Positions 18,320-27,257 of a stretch of DNA of 64,000 bases are shown piece after piece (positions within the stretch are counted from its first letter, which is position 1; the number at the start of each line of letters is the position of its first letter). The DNA is from Bacteriovorax sp. PP10 (GTDB lineage: Bacteria > Bdellovibrionota > Bacteriovoracia > Bacteriovoracales > Bacteriovoracaceae). Both the position numbers and the translations under genes were made by a program. Where the stretch lies: assembly GCF_035013165.1 (NCBI RefSeq), contig NZ_JAYGJQ010000001.1, forward strand, positions 1,178,001 through 1,242,000, read 5' to 3'. Under the pieces are notes generated by a model. It did no database searches. It saw only the letters and a list, made by a program, of their open reading frames with translations, and was not told the origin of the DNA.

Positions 18320-21300
18320 ATGAAAATGAAATATATTCGTTCGATGCTTTTGAGTTTCTCACTTCTTGTTGGTTGTGCTTATTCGAAAAGTTTCAATTTT
18401 AATCCTAAAGAGCCTCAATGGAATTTTTATGGTGAAGGTCTGGCCGCCTATGTAACGAATATGGGACGAGATAAAGATCAAACCAGCATGTGGTTATCAA
18501 CTGACTTTGGTGAAAGCGAGACCGCTTACTTTACCTGGAATGACCTCTCTCCAGGACTTTATAAAGTTATCTCTTATGTAAGAGCACAAAATGTTCAAAA
18601 GGGTCCGGAAGGAACTTCTTTCTGGCATTTTTACGATGGTGGATTTGGAACTCAGTCACCTTTTATGGACTTGAGTGGAGATTATAACTGGAGAAAAATC
18701 GAGTATTCAGTAAGAGTGAAGGGATCAGATCTGACAGTATGGTTTAGATTAAAAGCTCCAGGACAAATTTGGGTTGATGATTTTTATATCGAAAAAGTTG
18801 AAAGTGCTGAAGATAAAGTTTCTATTGAAAAACCGGAACCACTGCCCGTTCAAAGTAATAGAATGGCAAAGTCTTTTACTGCGGCCCCAGTAGCTGCAAG
18901 AAAAAAACTCTACACTTTTGAAGGATCTGAAGCAGGCCATCCTTTTTCTGTCAAAAATAAAGCAGGTGAATTTAGTCCACAGGAATTTTACAATTTCAAA
19001 GTTGGCAAAATGCCAGTGAAAGACTGGACTGGGTACGATCGCCTGGAAATGGATGTCTTTAACCCCAATGAAAGTTATACCGATTTTTTCATAACCCTTG
19101 CTGATGATAAAACGACTAACTACTGGTCGCAGACAAATTATAAACAAACCCTGGCCCCAGGATGGAACAAATTAAGTTTTAATCTCACTCAGTATTTGGG
19201 AGAAAGAGGATCACACCGTTTTCAACGTTCTGTGAACCTGGCAAAACTGGATAAAATTTTTGTGGTGATCGATCCAGATAAAAAGGCGACGTACGAAAAA
19301 AAGAATTTCATGATTGATAATATTTATCTTTCATCAAATCCAATGCCGGCAATACCAGATGGAGTATGGGCCTTCGATTTCACATCTCACCGTGCACCTG
19401 GAACTGGAAATCTTACTAAGGTGACAAGCCAGAACTTATTCAATGAAAATACTGGATATGGTTTTGTTGATCCAAAATTCTGGAGGGTAGAAGACTCTCA
19501 ATATGCCAGCGAAGCGCTGAGATATACAATTGGACTTCTTGATGGCCATTTCAGAGTGAAGTTACCCAATGGGAAATACCAAATGGACCTGGTTATAGAT
19601 AAATTAGGTTACTGGGATGTTCCGTTTTGGTCAGATCGTACGGTTTCAGTCAATGGCTCTCCCGTATTTAAAGAATCAAGAGGATCAGGAAAAGAATTTT
19701 TAAGCGATCTACTAAGATTTGAATCAATTGTGCCGCAACCTACAGATCATCCTTATGACTTGTATTTGGCAAAAGTTTTTAATCACATTGATAAGTCTGT
19801 TGAAGTGACCAATGGGTACTTAGACATTGATTTTTCAGGTGACGAAACAGGAATCAGCTTAAATTCATTAGTTCTTTGGAATAAAGAAAAAGACTCTCAA
19901 GGTTTAGCTTATAAAGCAGCTCTGGAGCAAAGGTCTAAACTTGAATTTGACTGGATGTCGAGATCTCTTCAAAAAACAGACAAGAGTTCCAATCAAAAAC
20001 TCTCTATCAGCGTTGTTGAACCAGATCTCTACCTGAGTCCAACTAATTCAAAAAAGGCGAGTGCACAGAATTTGGCCTTTAGTGGTGGCGCAGGAGACAG
20101 ACCTTATCAATTGATTCAATTCACAGCTGGAAACGCAGATGAGAAAATTAGCTGGAGTTTTAGCGATTTTACCAATGAAAAAGGACAAAAAATCAGCAAA
20201 GAAAATATTGATGTTAGTGATCTGGTATTTCAATACACATCACCAGACATCAATCATGAAACTTATCTGATCACAGGAAAATATTTAAAACCAATGATTG
20301 ATCATTCAATTGTTGTGAAGAAAAATCAGGCCCGTTATGTATGGCTACAAATTCCTATCGATGAAAAAACTCCTCAAGGAAAATTCACCGGCGAAGCTGT
20401 CTTCCATCATGGAAGTGAGACGACAAAATTTCCGTTAGAGATTTCAGTTCTTTCTTACTCATTACCTAAAATCGAATTTCCGGTTGGATTTTTTGGTATC
20501 GATCCACTTCCATACAGTTATTTTCCCAAAGATGGATACGAGGCCCTTAGAAAAAAATATCGTCATATGGCCGTCAATGTTTTAGGTCAGGCAGGATTCA
20601 CGACTTTCACCGGCCTTCCAGAAGACATTGGTGATTTGAATGATTTATTTAAAGAGTCTGCTAAGTGGGGAATGAATACAGTTTATTCTTATGGCGGGCA
20701 GTTCCCTCAGTCCTACCTGGATCTTGGCAAAAAACCAGGAGACATGAGTGAAGAAGATTACTATAAAAAATCCAGCGGTGACCTGAAGTCACTTTTAGCG
20801 AATAAAAATTGGCCTAAAATTGTTCATACATTCAGTGATGAGGCCGGTGGATACTCGGACAAGATCGCTTCAGATATCGAGCTTGCTAAAAAGTATCAAA
20901 AGTTTTTTCCCTTCATGGCCCTTGGCGGATTTGGATCATTCCACGGAGGAGACTCAAACAAGCTTAACAGCACCTTTGACTACGGTTTTTTCTCAAGCTT
21001 ATCCAAGTCAGATGTCGGGAAACTAAAGAGTAATAACCAGCGCTGGGGTCTTTACAACGCTTCGGCCGGAAATCTTGATGACCCACGTTTTTCTTTCGGA
21101 TTGGGGCTGTATATTGCCCGAATGAACGGTTTATCCCAGTATTTAGAGTGGCATGCGACTGCCGTTAACAATTACCCTTACTACGATTTCGATGGAAGAG
21201 AGTCCGATGTGGTCATGTTCTACCCAACGACAGATGGTAAACTTTTACACTCTCTACGTTTTGAGCTGGCAACTGAAGGTCTTCATGCCTATAAAAAACT

Positions 21301-21499
21301 TCGCCTTATAGAAACTGCGATAACAAACAACGATGGTCCGGCAGCAGCTCTGAGCGCCGCTAAAACCTGGATGGATACACTTCGCCGTGAGAATTTCTTT
21401 TATTCCTCACCGGTTTTTATGAGCAATAAAAAAATAGATTTCCGCGAATTCGAAAAAAAGTTAAACGAACATTTGAAAAATATATATTTAAAAAAATAG
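18320..21499 (+). CDS. Large secreted lipoprotein, multi-domain beta-sandwich plus hydrolase-like C-terminus
   Basis: The 1059-aa product has a lipoprotein signal ending in LLVGC. The N-terminal part (about 25-160) looks like a carbohydrate-binding beta-sandwich with YFTWNDLSPGLYKV and IWVDDFYIEKV. A second sandwich (about 190-340) ends in MIDNIYLS. A third, malectin-like segment (about 345-540) follows. Residues about 680-1040 contain aromatic- and acid-rich stretches such as YGGQFPQSYLDLG and VHTFSDEAGGYSD. This layout recalls DUF4091/GH123-type glycoside hydrolases. It starts 6 bp after the NRPS and precedes the oxygenase by 8 bp, so it is co-transcribed with the biosynthetic genes. A role on a glycan or on the product is inference. 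Catalytic residues are not established. Confidence 0.7.
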   Translation: MKMKYIRSMLLSFSLLVGCAYSKSFNFNPKEPQWNFYGEGLAAYVTNMGRDKDQTSMWLSTDFGESETAYFTWNDLSPGLYKVISYVRAQNVQKGPEGTSFWHFYDGGFGTQSPFMDLSGDYNWRKIEYSVRVKGSDLTVWFRLKAPGQIWVDDFYIEKVESAEDKVSIEKPEPLPVQSNRMAKSFTAAPVAARKKLYTFEGSEAGHPFSVKNKAGEFSPQEFYNFKVGKMPVKDWTGYDRLEMDVFNPNESYTDFFITLADDKTTNYWSQTNYKQTLAPGWNKLSFNLTQYLGERGSHRFQRSVNLAKLDKIFVVIDPDKKATYEKKNFMIDNIYLSSNPMPAIPDGVWAFDFTSHRAPGTGNLTKVTSQNLFNENTGYGFVDPKFWRVEDSQYASEALRYTIGLLDGHFRVKLPNGKYQMDLVIDKLGYWDVPFWSDRTVSVNGSPVFKESRGSGKEFLSDLLRFESIVPQPTDHPYDLYLAKVFNHIDKSVEVTNGYLDIDFSGDETGISLNSLVLWNKEKDSQGLAYKAALEQRSKLEFDWMSRSLQKTDKSSNQKLSISVVEPDLYLSPTNSKKASAQNLAFSGGAGDRPYQLIQFTAGNADEKISWSFSDFTNEKGQKISKENIDVSDLVFQYTSPDINHETYLITGKYLKPMIDHSIVVKKNQARYVWLQIPIDEKTPQGKFTGEAVFHHGSETTKFPLEISVLSYSLPKIEFPVGFFGIDPLPYSYFPKDGYEALRKKYRHMAVNVLGQAGFTTFTGLPEDIGDLNDLFKESAKWGMNTVYSYGGQFPQSYLDLGKKPGDMSEEDYYKKSSGDLKSLLANKNWPKIVHTFSDEAGGYSDKIASDIELAKKYQKFFPFMALGGFGSFHGGDSNKLNSTFDYGFFSSLSKSDVGKLKSNNQRWGLYNASAGNLDDPRFSFGLGLYIARMNGLSQYLEWHATAVNNYPYYDFDGRESDVVMFYPTTDGKLLHSLRFELATEGLHAYKKLRLIETAITNNDGPAAALSAAKTWMDTLRRENFFYSSPVFMSNKKIDFREFEKKLNEHLKNIYLKK

Positions 21500-21507
21500 G
21501 TGAATTT

Positions 21508-22383
21508 ATGAAAGATCTAAAATGTTTTTCTGGCGATATTAAAACTGACCTGATTGATCGTGAGCCGTTTAGAATAAATCATAAGCTAGTGGACCATCCA
21601 GCATTAAGCCTTGAGAATATCTCAAAGGTTATTCTCACTCACCCTAAAGACAAGGTGATGTTCTCCAAAGGACTTGATCACCTGGGGATTAATTTCGACA
21701 AGGCCTTGGTTAAAGAAAAAGATAAACTTGATATCAACGAAATTGTTGAAACAATTCGCACTTCTAATTCTTATATTGCGGTAAGGAGTGCAGAACTCCA
21801 CCCATCATTCAAAGACTTGTTTCAGGATATTCTGAGCGACGTTGAAGGGTTTATGAAGATCAATAAAACGGGGAAGAAGGCCCATGTGCCAATGATATGG
21901 CTCTTTATTGCCTCTCCCGGTGCAGTGACTCCATTTCACTTTGACCGTTTTTCTAATTTCATTATGCAGATTCGTGGAAGCAAAGAGCTAGCAGTCTTTC
22001 CTCCAGGACATGAAGCAGTTGTGGCGACGAGAGATACAGAAGCTTATCTGGACTGGGATGTAGAGACACCTCCCTGGAGAGATGAGATGGAAGCCTATGC
22101 TCATAAATTTAATTTCAAGGCGGGAGAAGCCGTTCACATACCATATACTTCCGGACACTATGTAAAAAATGGCATGGATGATATCTCGATCACTCTTTCA
22201 GTTTTTTATCATTCTGATGAGACGTTGATGTGGAGTAAGGCGATGAGACTAAACAATCGTTTGAGAAATAGAGGTTATAATCCAACTCCCGCAAAGCAGT
22301 CCGTTGTAAAAGATAAATTAAAAGCGACTATCTTCCCTTATGTGAACAAACTTTCCACTACTTTAAGTAAGTTTAAGTCTTAA
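21508..22383 (+). CDS. JmjC/cupin-8 Fe(II)/2-oxoglutarate-type oxygenase
   Basis: This 291-aa cytosolic protein has the cupin-like JmjC core. The metal triad appears as His144-x-Asp146 in PFHFDRFSNF and the distal His217 in HIPYTSGHYVKNG. Between them lies the IRGSKELAVFPPG turn that is usual in this family. Such enzymes hydroxylate amino-acid or peptide side chains with O2 and 2-oxoglutarate. As the last gene of the megasynthase run (8 bp after the lipoprotein gene, RBS AGGTGA), it is best explained as a tailoring hydroxylase acting on a building block or on the released product. The substrate is unknown. Confidence 0.8.
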   Translation: MKDLKCFSGDIKTDLIDREPFRINHKLVDHPALSLENISKVILTHPKDKVMFSKGLDHLGINFDKALVKEKDKLDINEIVETIRTSNSYIAVRSAELHPSFKDLFQDILSDVEGFMKINKTGKKAHVPMIWLFIASPGAVTPFHFDRFSNFIMQIRGSKELAVFPPGHEAVVATRDTEAYLDWDVETPPWRDEMEAYAHKFNFKAGEAVHIPYTSGHYVKNGMDDISITLSVFYHSDETLMWSKAMRLNNRLRNRGYNPTPAKQSVVKDKLKATIFPYVNKLSTTLSKFKS

Positions 22384-22686
22384 TCCTAATCGAATTTTTT
22401 ATTTCACAATGTTTTGAAATCCTAACAATCGTAAAAATGCCTTTTTTCCCAATGGGATTGGGGCATTCTTTCTAATTCATCTTGAGACTCAATTTAGTCA
22501 TCTAATTCTAAGAGCTTAAAAATCCAAGATCACTCAAAAGTTATCCACATGGTACTTTCCTTGCTGTAGCAACCAGTAATTATTACCGGGTGAGTTCATT
22601 AGTTTTGGCCACTCGAAAATGTGCATGATATTTATTTGCCTTAAAAAAACTTTGCATAATTTGTTGGAAATGCTTGGAGTATTTGT
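22384..22686. other. Intergenic region between NRPS operon and sugar transferase
   Basis: I see no gene in these 303 bp. At 22448-22462 there is a CCCAAT/ATTGGG palindrome nested inside a wider AATGCC/GGCATT pairing. It could stop transcription of the long operon, but no T-run follows it. The stretch 22550-22686 should hold the promoter of the sugar transferase. No sigma-54 spacing is found. Confidence 0.35.
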
Positions 22687-23376
22687 ATGACTGAACTAGC
22701 TGTTTCAAGTACAGGAACATTGGATATTGAAAAATTTGATATGAAGAATTTCTTCTACACAGATTCTTTTCTCTTCAGGCATCTTACTATTGGAGAAAAA
22801 GCGATTACGGTTTTTGAAGCGGCCTTCGCGATTTTACTTCTAGTGCTTTTTTCGCCGATTATGTTGTTCGTTGCCGTATCCATTAAGTTGAGTATGGGCG
22901 GAAAAGTTTTATACTCACAGACTCGCGTTGGAAAAGATGGTGAGAAATTTTCAATCTATAAGTTTCGTACTATGATTGAAAATGCAGAAGCAAAGACAGG
23001 CGCTATTCTTGCGACAAAAAATGATCCGCGCATTACACGTCTTGGAAGAATTCTTCGTGCAAGTCACTTAGACGAACTTCCACAACTTTTTAACGTGCTA
23101 ACAGGAGAAATGTCTTTTGTTGGTCCACGCCCGGAAAGACCGGAATTCGTAGAAATTTATGAGAAAGAAATTGCTAAGTATATTCGTCGTCGCGAAGTAA
23201 AGCCGGGGATCACAGGCCTTGCTCAAATCTGTCTTCCATACGATGCAACTGCTAGTGAAAAGATCCAGTATGATGTTTATTATATCGATCAAAGGCACTC
23301 AATCCTATTTAACATTTTAATCAGCTATTATACGGCGATTAAAATGGTCACGTTCTTCAGAATGATCAAAAACTAA
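22687..23376 (+). CDS. Undecaprenyl-phosphate sugar-1-phosphate transferase
   Basis: This 229-aa monotopic phosphoglycosyltransferase starts glycan assembly on undecaprenyl phosphate. After about 35 soluble residues there is one hydrophobic segment (about 41-66). The catalytic domain then has KVLYSQTRVGKDGEKFSIYKFRTM, NDPRITRLGRILRASHLDELPQL and FVGPRPERPEF, the family signatures with the catalytic Asp-Glu pair. It lacks the long N-terminal membrane part of full WbaP/WcaJ and matches the short catalytic form. It probably belongs with the flippase, exporter and glycosyltransferases upstream, split from them by the NRPS operon. The sugar is not predictable. Confidence 0.9.
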   Translation: MTELAVSSTGTLDIEKFDMKNFFYTDSFLFRHLTIGEKAITVFEAAFAILLLVLFSPIMLFVAVSIKLSMGGKVLYSQTRVGKDGEKFSIYKFRTMIENAEAKTGAILATKNDPRITRLGRILRASHLDELPQLFNVLTGEMSFVGPRPERPEFVEIYEKEIAKYIRRREVKPGITGLAQICLPYDATASEKIQYDVYYIDQRHSILFNILISYYTAIKMVTFFRMIKN

Positions 23377-23404
23377 AATCAAAATTCAAATCGTAATATA
23401 ATCA

Positions 23405-23432
23405 AACCTCTTCACACGAAGAGGTTTTTTTT
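23405..23432 (+). terminator. Rho-independent terminator after the sugar transferase
   Basis: AACCTCTTC and GAAGAGGTT pair around an ACAC loop, and a run of eight T follows. It sits 28 bp after the stop codon of the sugar transferase and closes that transcription unit. Confidence 0.9.
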
Positions 23433-23578
23433 GTCGGTTTCTCTAGTCATAGTGACACCACTAAATCATCAGTGTTTGTAGGCAAAATATTCCCGCCACT
23501 CATAGGCATTTCACTTCTTCACTTAAAATTAATTCATAGCTCTCGTAAGCTCCCTGCAAACTCACTGGAGACTCAACT

Positions 23579-25987
23579 ATGAAATACTTTCAAGTAAAGC
23601 ATACGCTTTTTTTATCTCTTATTTTACTCACACTATCTTCTTGTGGTGGCGGGTCTGGTTCAAGCACATCAACAGGTGAAGAACCGATTCAAGATCAAAT
23701 CAGTACATCTGGATTTATTTTAACTCAGATCAGAGAACGTCAGATCGCTGATGATCCAATAGAACGCATCTATGAACCGCGCGGAATTGGCGGAGGTGGA
23801 GCGATGAGTGGATTTTCTATTTCACCTTATAGTTCCTTATGGTTTGTCGGAACAGATATGGGAACACTCTTTAGAAGTGTCGATAGAGGTGTGACCTGGC
23901 ACGGAATCAATCACAACGAAACAACATACTCATCAGATTTAGACAGTGCTGCCGGTGTTGGGTTTTCAGCTGACCCGGAAGTTGTTTTTCATGCACCGGC
24001 CGGAAGAACTCCTGTGAGGAGTGAGGATGCCGGAGTTCACTGGACGAAAATTTCTTCTTTCGCTCTTGCTTCAGGAGAAAAAATTAAATACTGGAGAGCA
24101 CATAGTTACGATGCCAACTATATGTACGCCGGAACGACAAGTGGACTATGGCAAAGTAGAGATAATGGATTAAGCTGGGCAAAGTTATCAGGTGTATCCG
24201 GAGACTCTCGCGGAACCTATATTGATTATCATCAAACCGGACACATCATTTATCATGCGACAGCAAATGGAATTTATAAATCAGTAGATCAAGGATCAAG
24301 CTTCACTCGCGTTCATGCTCCATCTGCTGGGCTTACGATCAGAGCATTCACTGCTGGTAGAGACTTAGATAAAATTACGTTTGCTTATATTGATAACAAT
24401 GGAAAAGGTGCCTGTTCTGAAGTTCAGCCTTTTGCCAGCGATTGGGGTGTCACAAGTATGAACGCTCATTACGATCACTGCGGTTATGTGTGGCTTGGAA
24501 ATGAAGCGATGTCTTTTAGACAAACAACTCAACAGGCCGGCGATCATATTAAGATGGCCGAAAATAATTCAAAGGTTATTTTCGTGACGGGATCGACTGC
24601 ATGGATTCGCCAGTACGGTACAAAAGTCTGGAGAAGCACAGACTCAGGTGCTACTTGGAATTTAAAATTAAATCAAATTAACTACGATGTAACTCCGTTT
24701 GCGGCCTGGGGCCAGGATAAGATGGAGTACAGTGCTGCTGCTCTAGATATCGGATGGGATGACAGCGGATATGAAAGTTTTGACGTGCACTTAAGATCAC
24801 CGGCCTCAGTTGGTGGAACAGGTTACTACTTCTTACACTCTTCAAAAAATGGAGGGGACTTCTGGAATGCTCCTTTTACAAAGTACGCTGATACTGGAGC
24901 TCGCGCGAAAGCAAAAAAATGGAAATCGACAGGACTTGAAGTCACATCCGTTTATCGTTTTAAGTTTCACCCAACGAATCCACAAATAGGATATGCGGCG
25001 ATGGCCGATATGGGTGGAATGGTAACAGAGGACGGAGGAAAAAGTTTTAGAATTTCCAAAGTAGGCTACAACAGCAATTATGATTATGCGTTTGATCCTG
25101 ATGATGACCGCGTAGTGTACGCAGTTTCAGGTTCTCAACATGACTTCCCGATGGAGTGGCATGCAAACGCTGCCAATGGAGATGAGGGAGGAGTTTATAA
25201 ATCAACCAACAGAGGTTTAAACTGGACGAGACTCACGCCAACGAACGGCACTTTCAATCGTCAGTTTCTTTCAATCGGATACGACAATGGCAGCAATGCC
25301 ATTTACGCTGGATTACACGGAACAGGAATTGCGAGATCACTAGATGGTGGAGCAACTTGGTCTCTCTTTAATACTGGACTTCCTGGTGGAGTTAAAATCA
25401 TTCCACAAATTGAAGTGGACCCGGACAATGGTGGAGTTTACGCGCTTCTTGCTGGAGATGCTCCCACGTTCTCTAACAGCTCCAGTACAGGGATTTATTA
25501 TCTTGCTCCTGGTGCAGCGTCATGGACTTTATTAAGAGGGACTGTGACACGTCCAAGCGGCGTCACGGCAGGACTGTGGTACTACCCAACTTCTTTTGCG
25601 GTAGACTTCTCAAGCGGAAGCTCGCGCAACACACTTTATCTGACGGATTACGAAAATAATTCAAACTGGCTGGCGACAGGGGTTTGGAAAAGTACCGACA
25701 GAGGAGCAACGTGGACGAGGCAACTGCAGTACACGCATCCTTTGACTGTCACACTAGATCAAGTTGACCCAAGTAATGTTTACGTCAATGGACTTCACTC
25801 CGTCGACGGTAGTTGGGGTAACGGTGGACTTTATTATTCGACGAATGGCGGAAGCACTTGGGGGAAAAATACAATTCCTCCATACCAATCCAATGCAAGA
25901 TCAGCTACTATAGATCCAAACGACAGATCTAAGCTGTTCTACACCTTTTTTGGAAGTGCGATGCTTTATGGACCACGCCCGCAATAA
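23579..25987 (+). CDS. Secreted Asp-box (BNR) beta-propeller lipoprotein, GH74/VPS10-like
   Basis: The 802-aa product has a lipoprotein signal (TLSSC followed by a Gly/Ser tether). The body repeats the Asp-box motif S-x-D-x-G-x-T-W at least eight times, for example SVDRGVTW, SRDNGLSW, STDSGATW, STNRGLNW, LDGGATW, STDRGATW and STNGGSTW. The opening GGGGAMSGFSISPY resembles the start of GH74 xyloglucanases. This predicts one or two seven-bladed propellers on the cell surface. It may bind or cut a polysaccharide. I could not identify the catalytic aspartates, so enzyme activity is unproven. The end overlaps the start of the next gene by 20 bp. Confidence 0.75.
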   Translation: MKYFQVKHTLFLSLILLTLSSCGGGSGSSTSTGEEPIQDQISTSGFILTQIRERQIADDPIERIYEPRGIGGGGAMSGFSISPYSSLWFVGTDMGTLFRSVDRGVTWHGINHNETTYSSDLDSAAGVGFSADPEVVFHAPAGRTPVRSEDAGVHWTKISSFALASGEKIKYWRAHSYDANYMYAGTTSGLWQSRDNGLSWAKLSGVSGDSRGTYIDYHQTGHIIYHATANGIYKSVDQGSSFTRVHAPSAGLTIRAFTAGRDLDKITFAYIDNNGKGACSEVQPFASDWGVTSMNAHYDHCGYVWLGNEAMSFRQTTQQAGDHIKMAENNSKVIFVTGSTAWIRQYGTKVWRSTDSGATWNLKLNQINYDVTPFAAWGQDKMEYSAAALDIGWDDSGYESFDVHLRSPASVGGTGYYFLHSSKNGGDFWNAPFTKYADTGARAKAKKWKSTGLEVTSVYRFKFHPTNPQIGYAAMADMGGMVTEDGGKSFRISKVGYNSNYDYAFDPDDDRVVYAVSGSQHDFPMEWHANAANGDEGGVYKSTNRGLNWTRLTPTNGTFNRQFLSIGYDNGSNAIYAGLHGTGIARSLDGGATWSLFNTGLPGGVKIIPQIEVDPDNGGVYALLAGDAPTFSNSSSTGIYYLAPGAASWTLLRGTVTRPSGVTAGLWYYPTSFAVDFSSGSSRNTLYLTDYENNSNWLATGVWKSTDRGATWTRQLQYTHPLTVTLDQVDPSNVYVNGLHSVDGSWGNGGLYYSTNGGSTWGKNTIPPYQSNARSATIDPNDRSKLFYTFFGSAMLYGPRPQ

Positions 25988-27257
25988 AATAATTTTTTGT
26001 TTATTAGTACTGATCTTATCGGCCTGTTCTTCTCGTACACCAGAAGAACAGCTGTTAAGACAGCTTGAAGAAAAATACGCTAATCTTTATTACAACAACG
26101 AAGCTCATAAAAGAAAAGTCATAGATGAGCTTCGTGAATATTTAAAGACTCACGAATTAAACGACGATCACATCAATGACATTCATCATATTTTAAATCG
26201 CATTAACGATGGCCATGTGGTGATGTTTGATGAACGCGCCGATAAAAATCAAAAATTCAGTAACGGGATTAAATTTGTTGTCGGATCTGACCTGATTGAA
26301 TCCTGTGCAGATTGCACACCTGCACTTGCTAAAGACAAATACGAAATCCTTGAAGTGAATAATGGGCCTTTCAAAGATTTTTTAATGCAGAATAAATATG
26401 AAGTGGCCGCTTCCACAGATTGGGGAAGATACTTCAGGTTAACCAGACTGCTTAAAGAAAAAAATAACAATGAGGCCACGGTCTTAAAGTTAAAAAATAC
26501 ATCAGGGAAAATCATCACGACTAACTTAAACTGGAAACCTGTTGTCGACAGGCCTTTAGTTTGTGTGAGCGGAGAAAGGCTGGCCCCAGATATTTATAAA
26601 GTCAGTGTTATGAACTTGTGGTGTGACGATTCAAAAGGCAGTTGGTCTCGCGAGCAGGTTTACGACAATTTTAAGAACCAATTTGATGGTGCCTTAAGCA
26701 GCGCCAAACCAAGCGATCGTCTCATCATGGAGCTGCGTGAAAATGGTGGCGGAGGTGATGAAGAAGTTGAATATATTCTGAATGCTTTCCATGAAAAACC
26801 TGTTTTCTTATACCACTTCAAATACTTGAGAAAGACTCATCCGGGAAAGCGAAAGTGGTTTGAAAAATTCTGGCCTTTTAAACTGTCTCTTTGGTCAGAT
26901 GACGAATACGAATACACAGATACGAAACACAGGCCTAAAAAAACTTTTTACACTAATAAGATGGCAACTATCATCTCTAGTGGATGCTTTTCATCTTGTG
27001 AGACAATTGCTTCAATCTTAAAAAATGAAAAACGCTCAATCGTTATTGGATCGACTACTCATGGTGGATCAGGTGACCCGGTGATTTTTCCTATTAAAGG
27101 AACACCGTACTCGATTAATATTCCTACATGTGTGAATTGGCAGGAGCCTGGACTAGTGTATGAAGGAGTCGGGGTTCAACCCAATATCATTATGGAGCAG
27201 AACCCGAAAATCAAAGAAGATAATATTCTAAAATCAGCTATTGATCTAACTCGATAA
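25968..27257 (+). CDS. S41-family (tail-specific type) peptidase, lipoprotein
   Basis: I start at ATG 25968 because it gives a clean lipoprotein signal (LILSAC, Cys20). A TTG six codons earlier would add a poor N-terminus. The 429-aa protein has an S41 core: LRENGGGGDEEVEYIL, a nucleophile region IISSGCFSSCETIASIL and the following IGSTTHGGSGDP segment. Such enzymes cut proteins near C-termini in the periplasm or outside the cell. The start lies within the end of the beta-propeller gene, suggesting coupling. The 3' end overlaps the convergent M28 gene by 20 bp. The target protein is unknown, and no clear PDZ domain is seen. Confidence 0.8.
   Translation: MDHARNKIIFCLLVLILSACSSRTPEEQLLRQLEEKYANLYYNNEAHKRKVIDELREYLKTHELNDDHINDIHHILNRINDGHVVMFDERADKNQKFSNGIKFVVGSDLIESCADCTPALAKDKYEILEVNNGPFKDFLMQNKYEVAASTDWGRYFRLTRLLKEKNNNEATVLKLKNTSGKIITTNLNWKPVVDRPLVCVSGERLAPDIYKVSVMNLWCDDSKGSWSREQVYDNFKNQFDGALSSAKPSDRLIMELRENGGGGDEEVEYILNAFHEKPVFLYHFKYLRKTHPGKRKWFEKFWPFKLSLWSDDEYEYTDTKHRPKKTFYTNKMATIISSGCFSSCETIASILKNEKRSIVIGSTTHGGSGDPVIFPIKGTPYSINIPTCVNWQEPGLVYEGVGVQPNIIMEQNPKIKEDNILKSAIDLTR

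Noticed and set aside
22384-22686. Sigma-54 site before the sugar transferase
   Set aside because: TGGCCA occurs near 22600, but no GC lies at the right distance.
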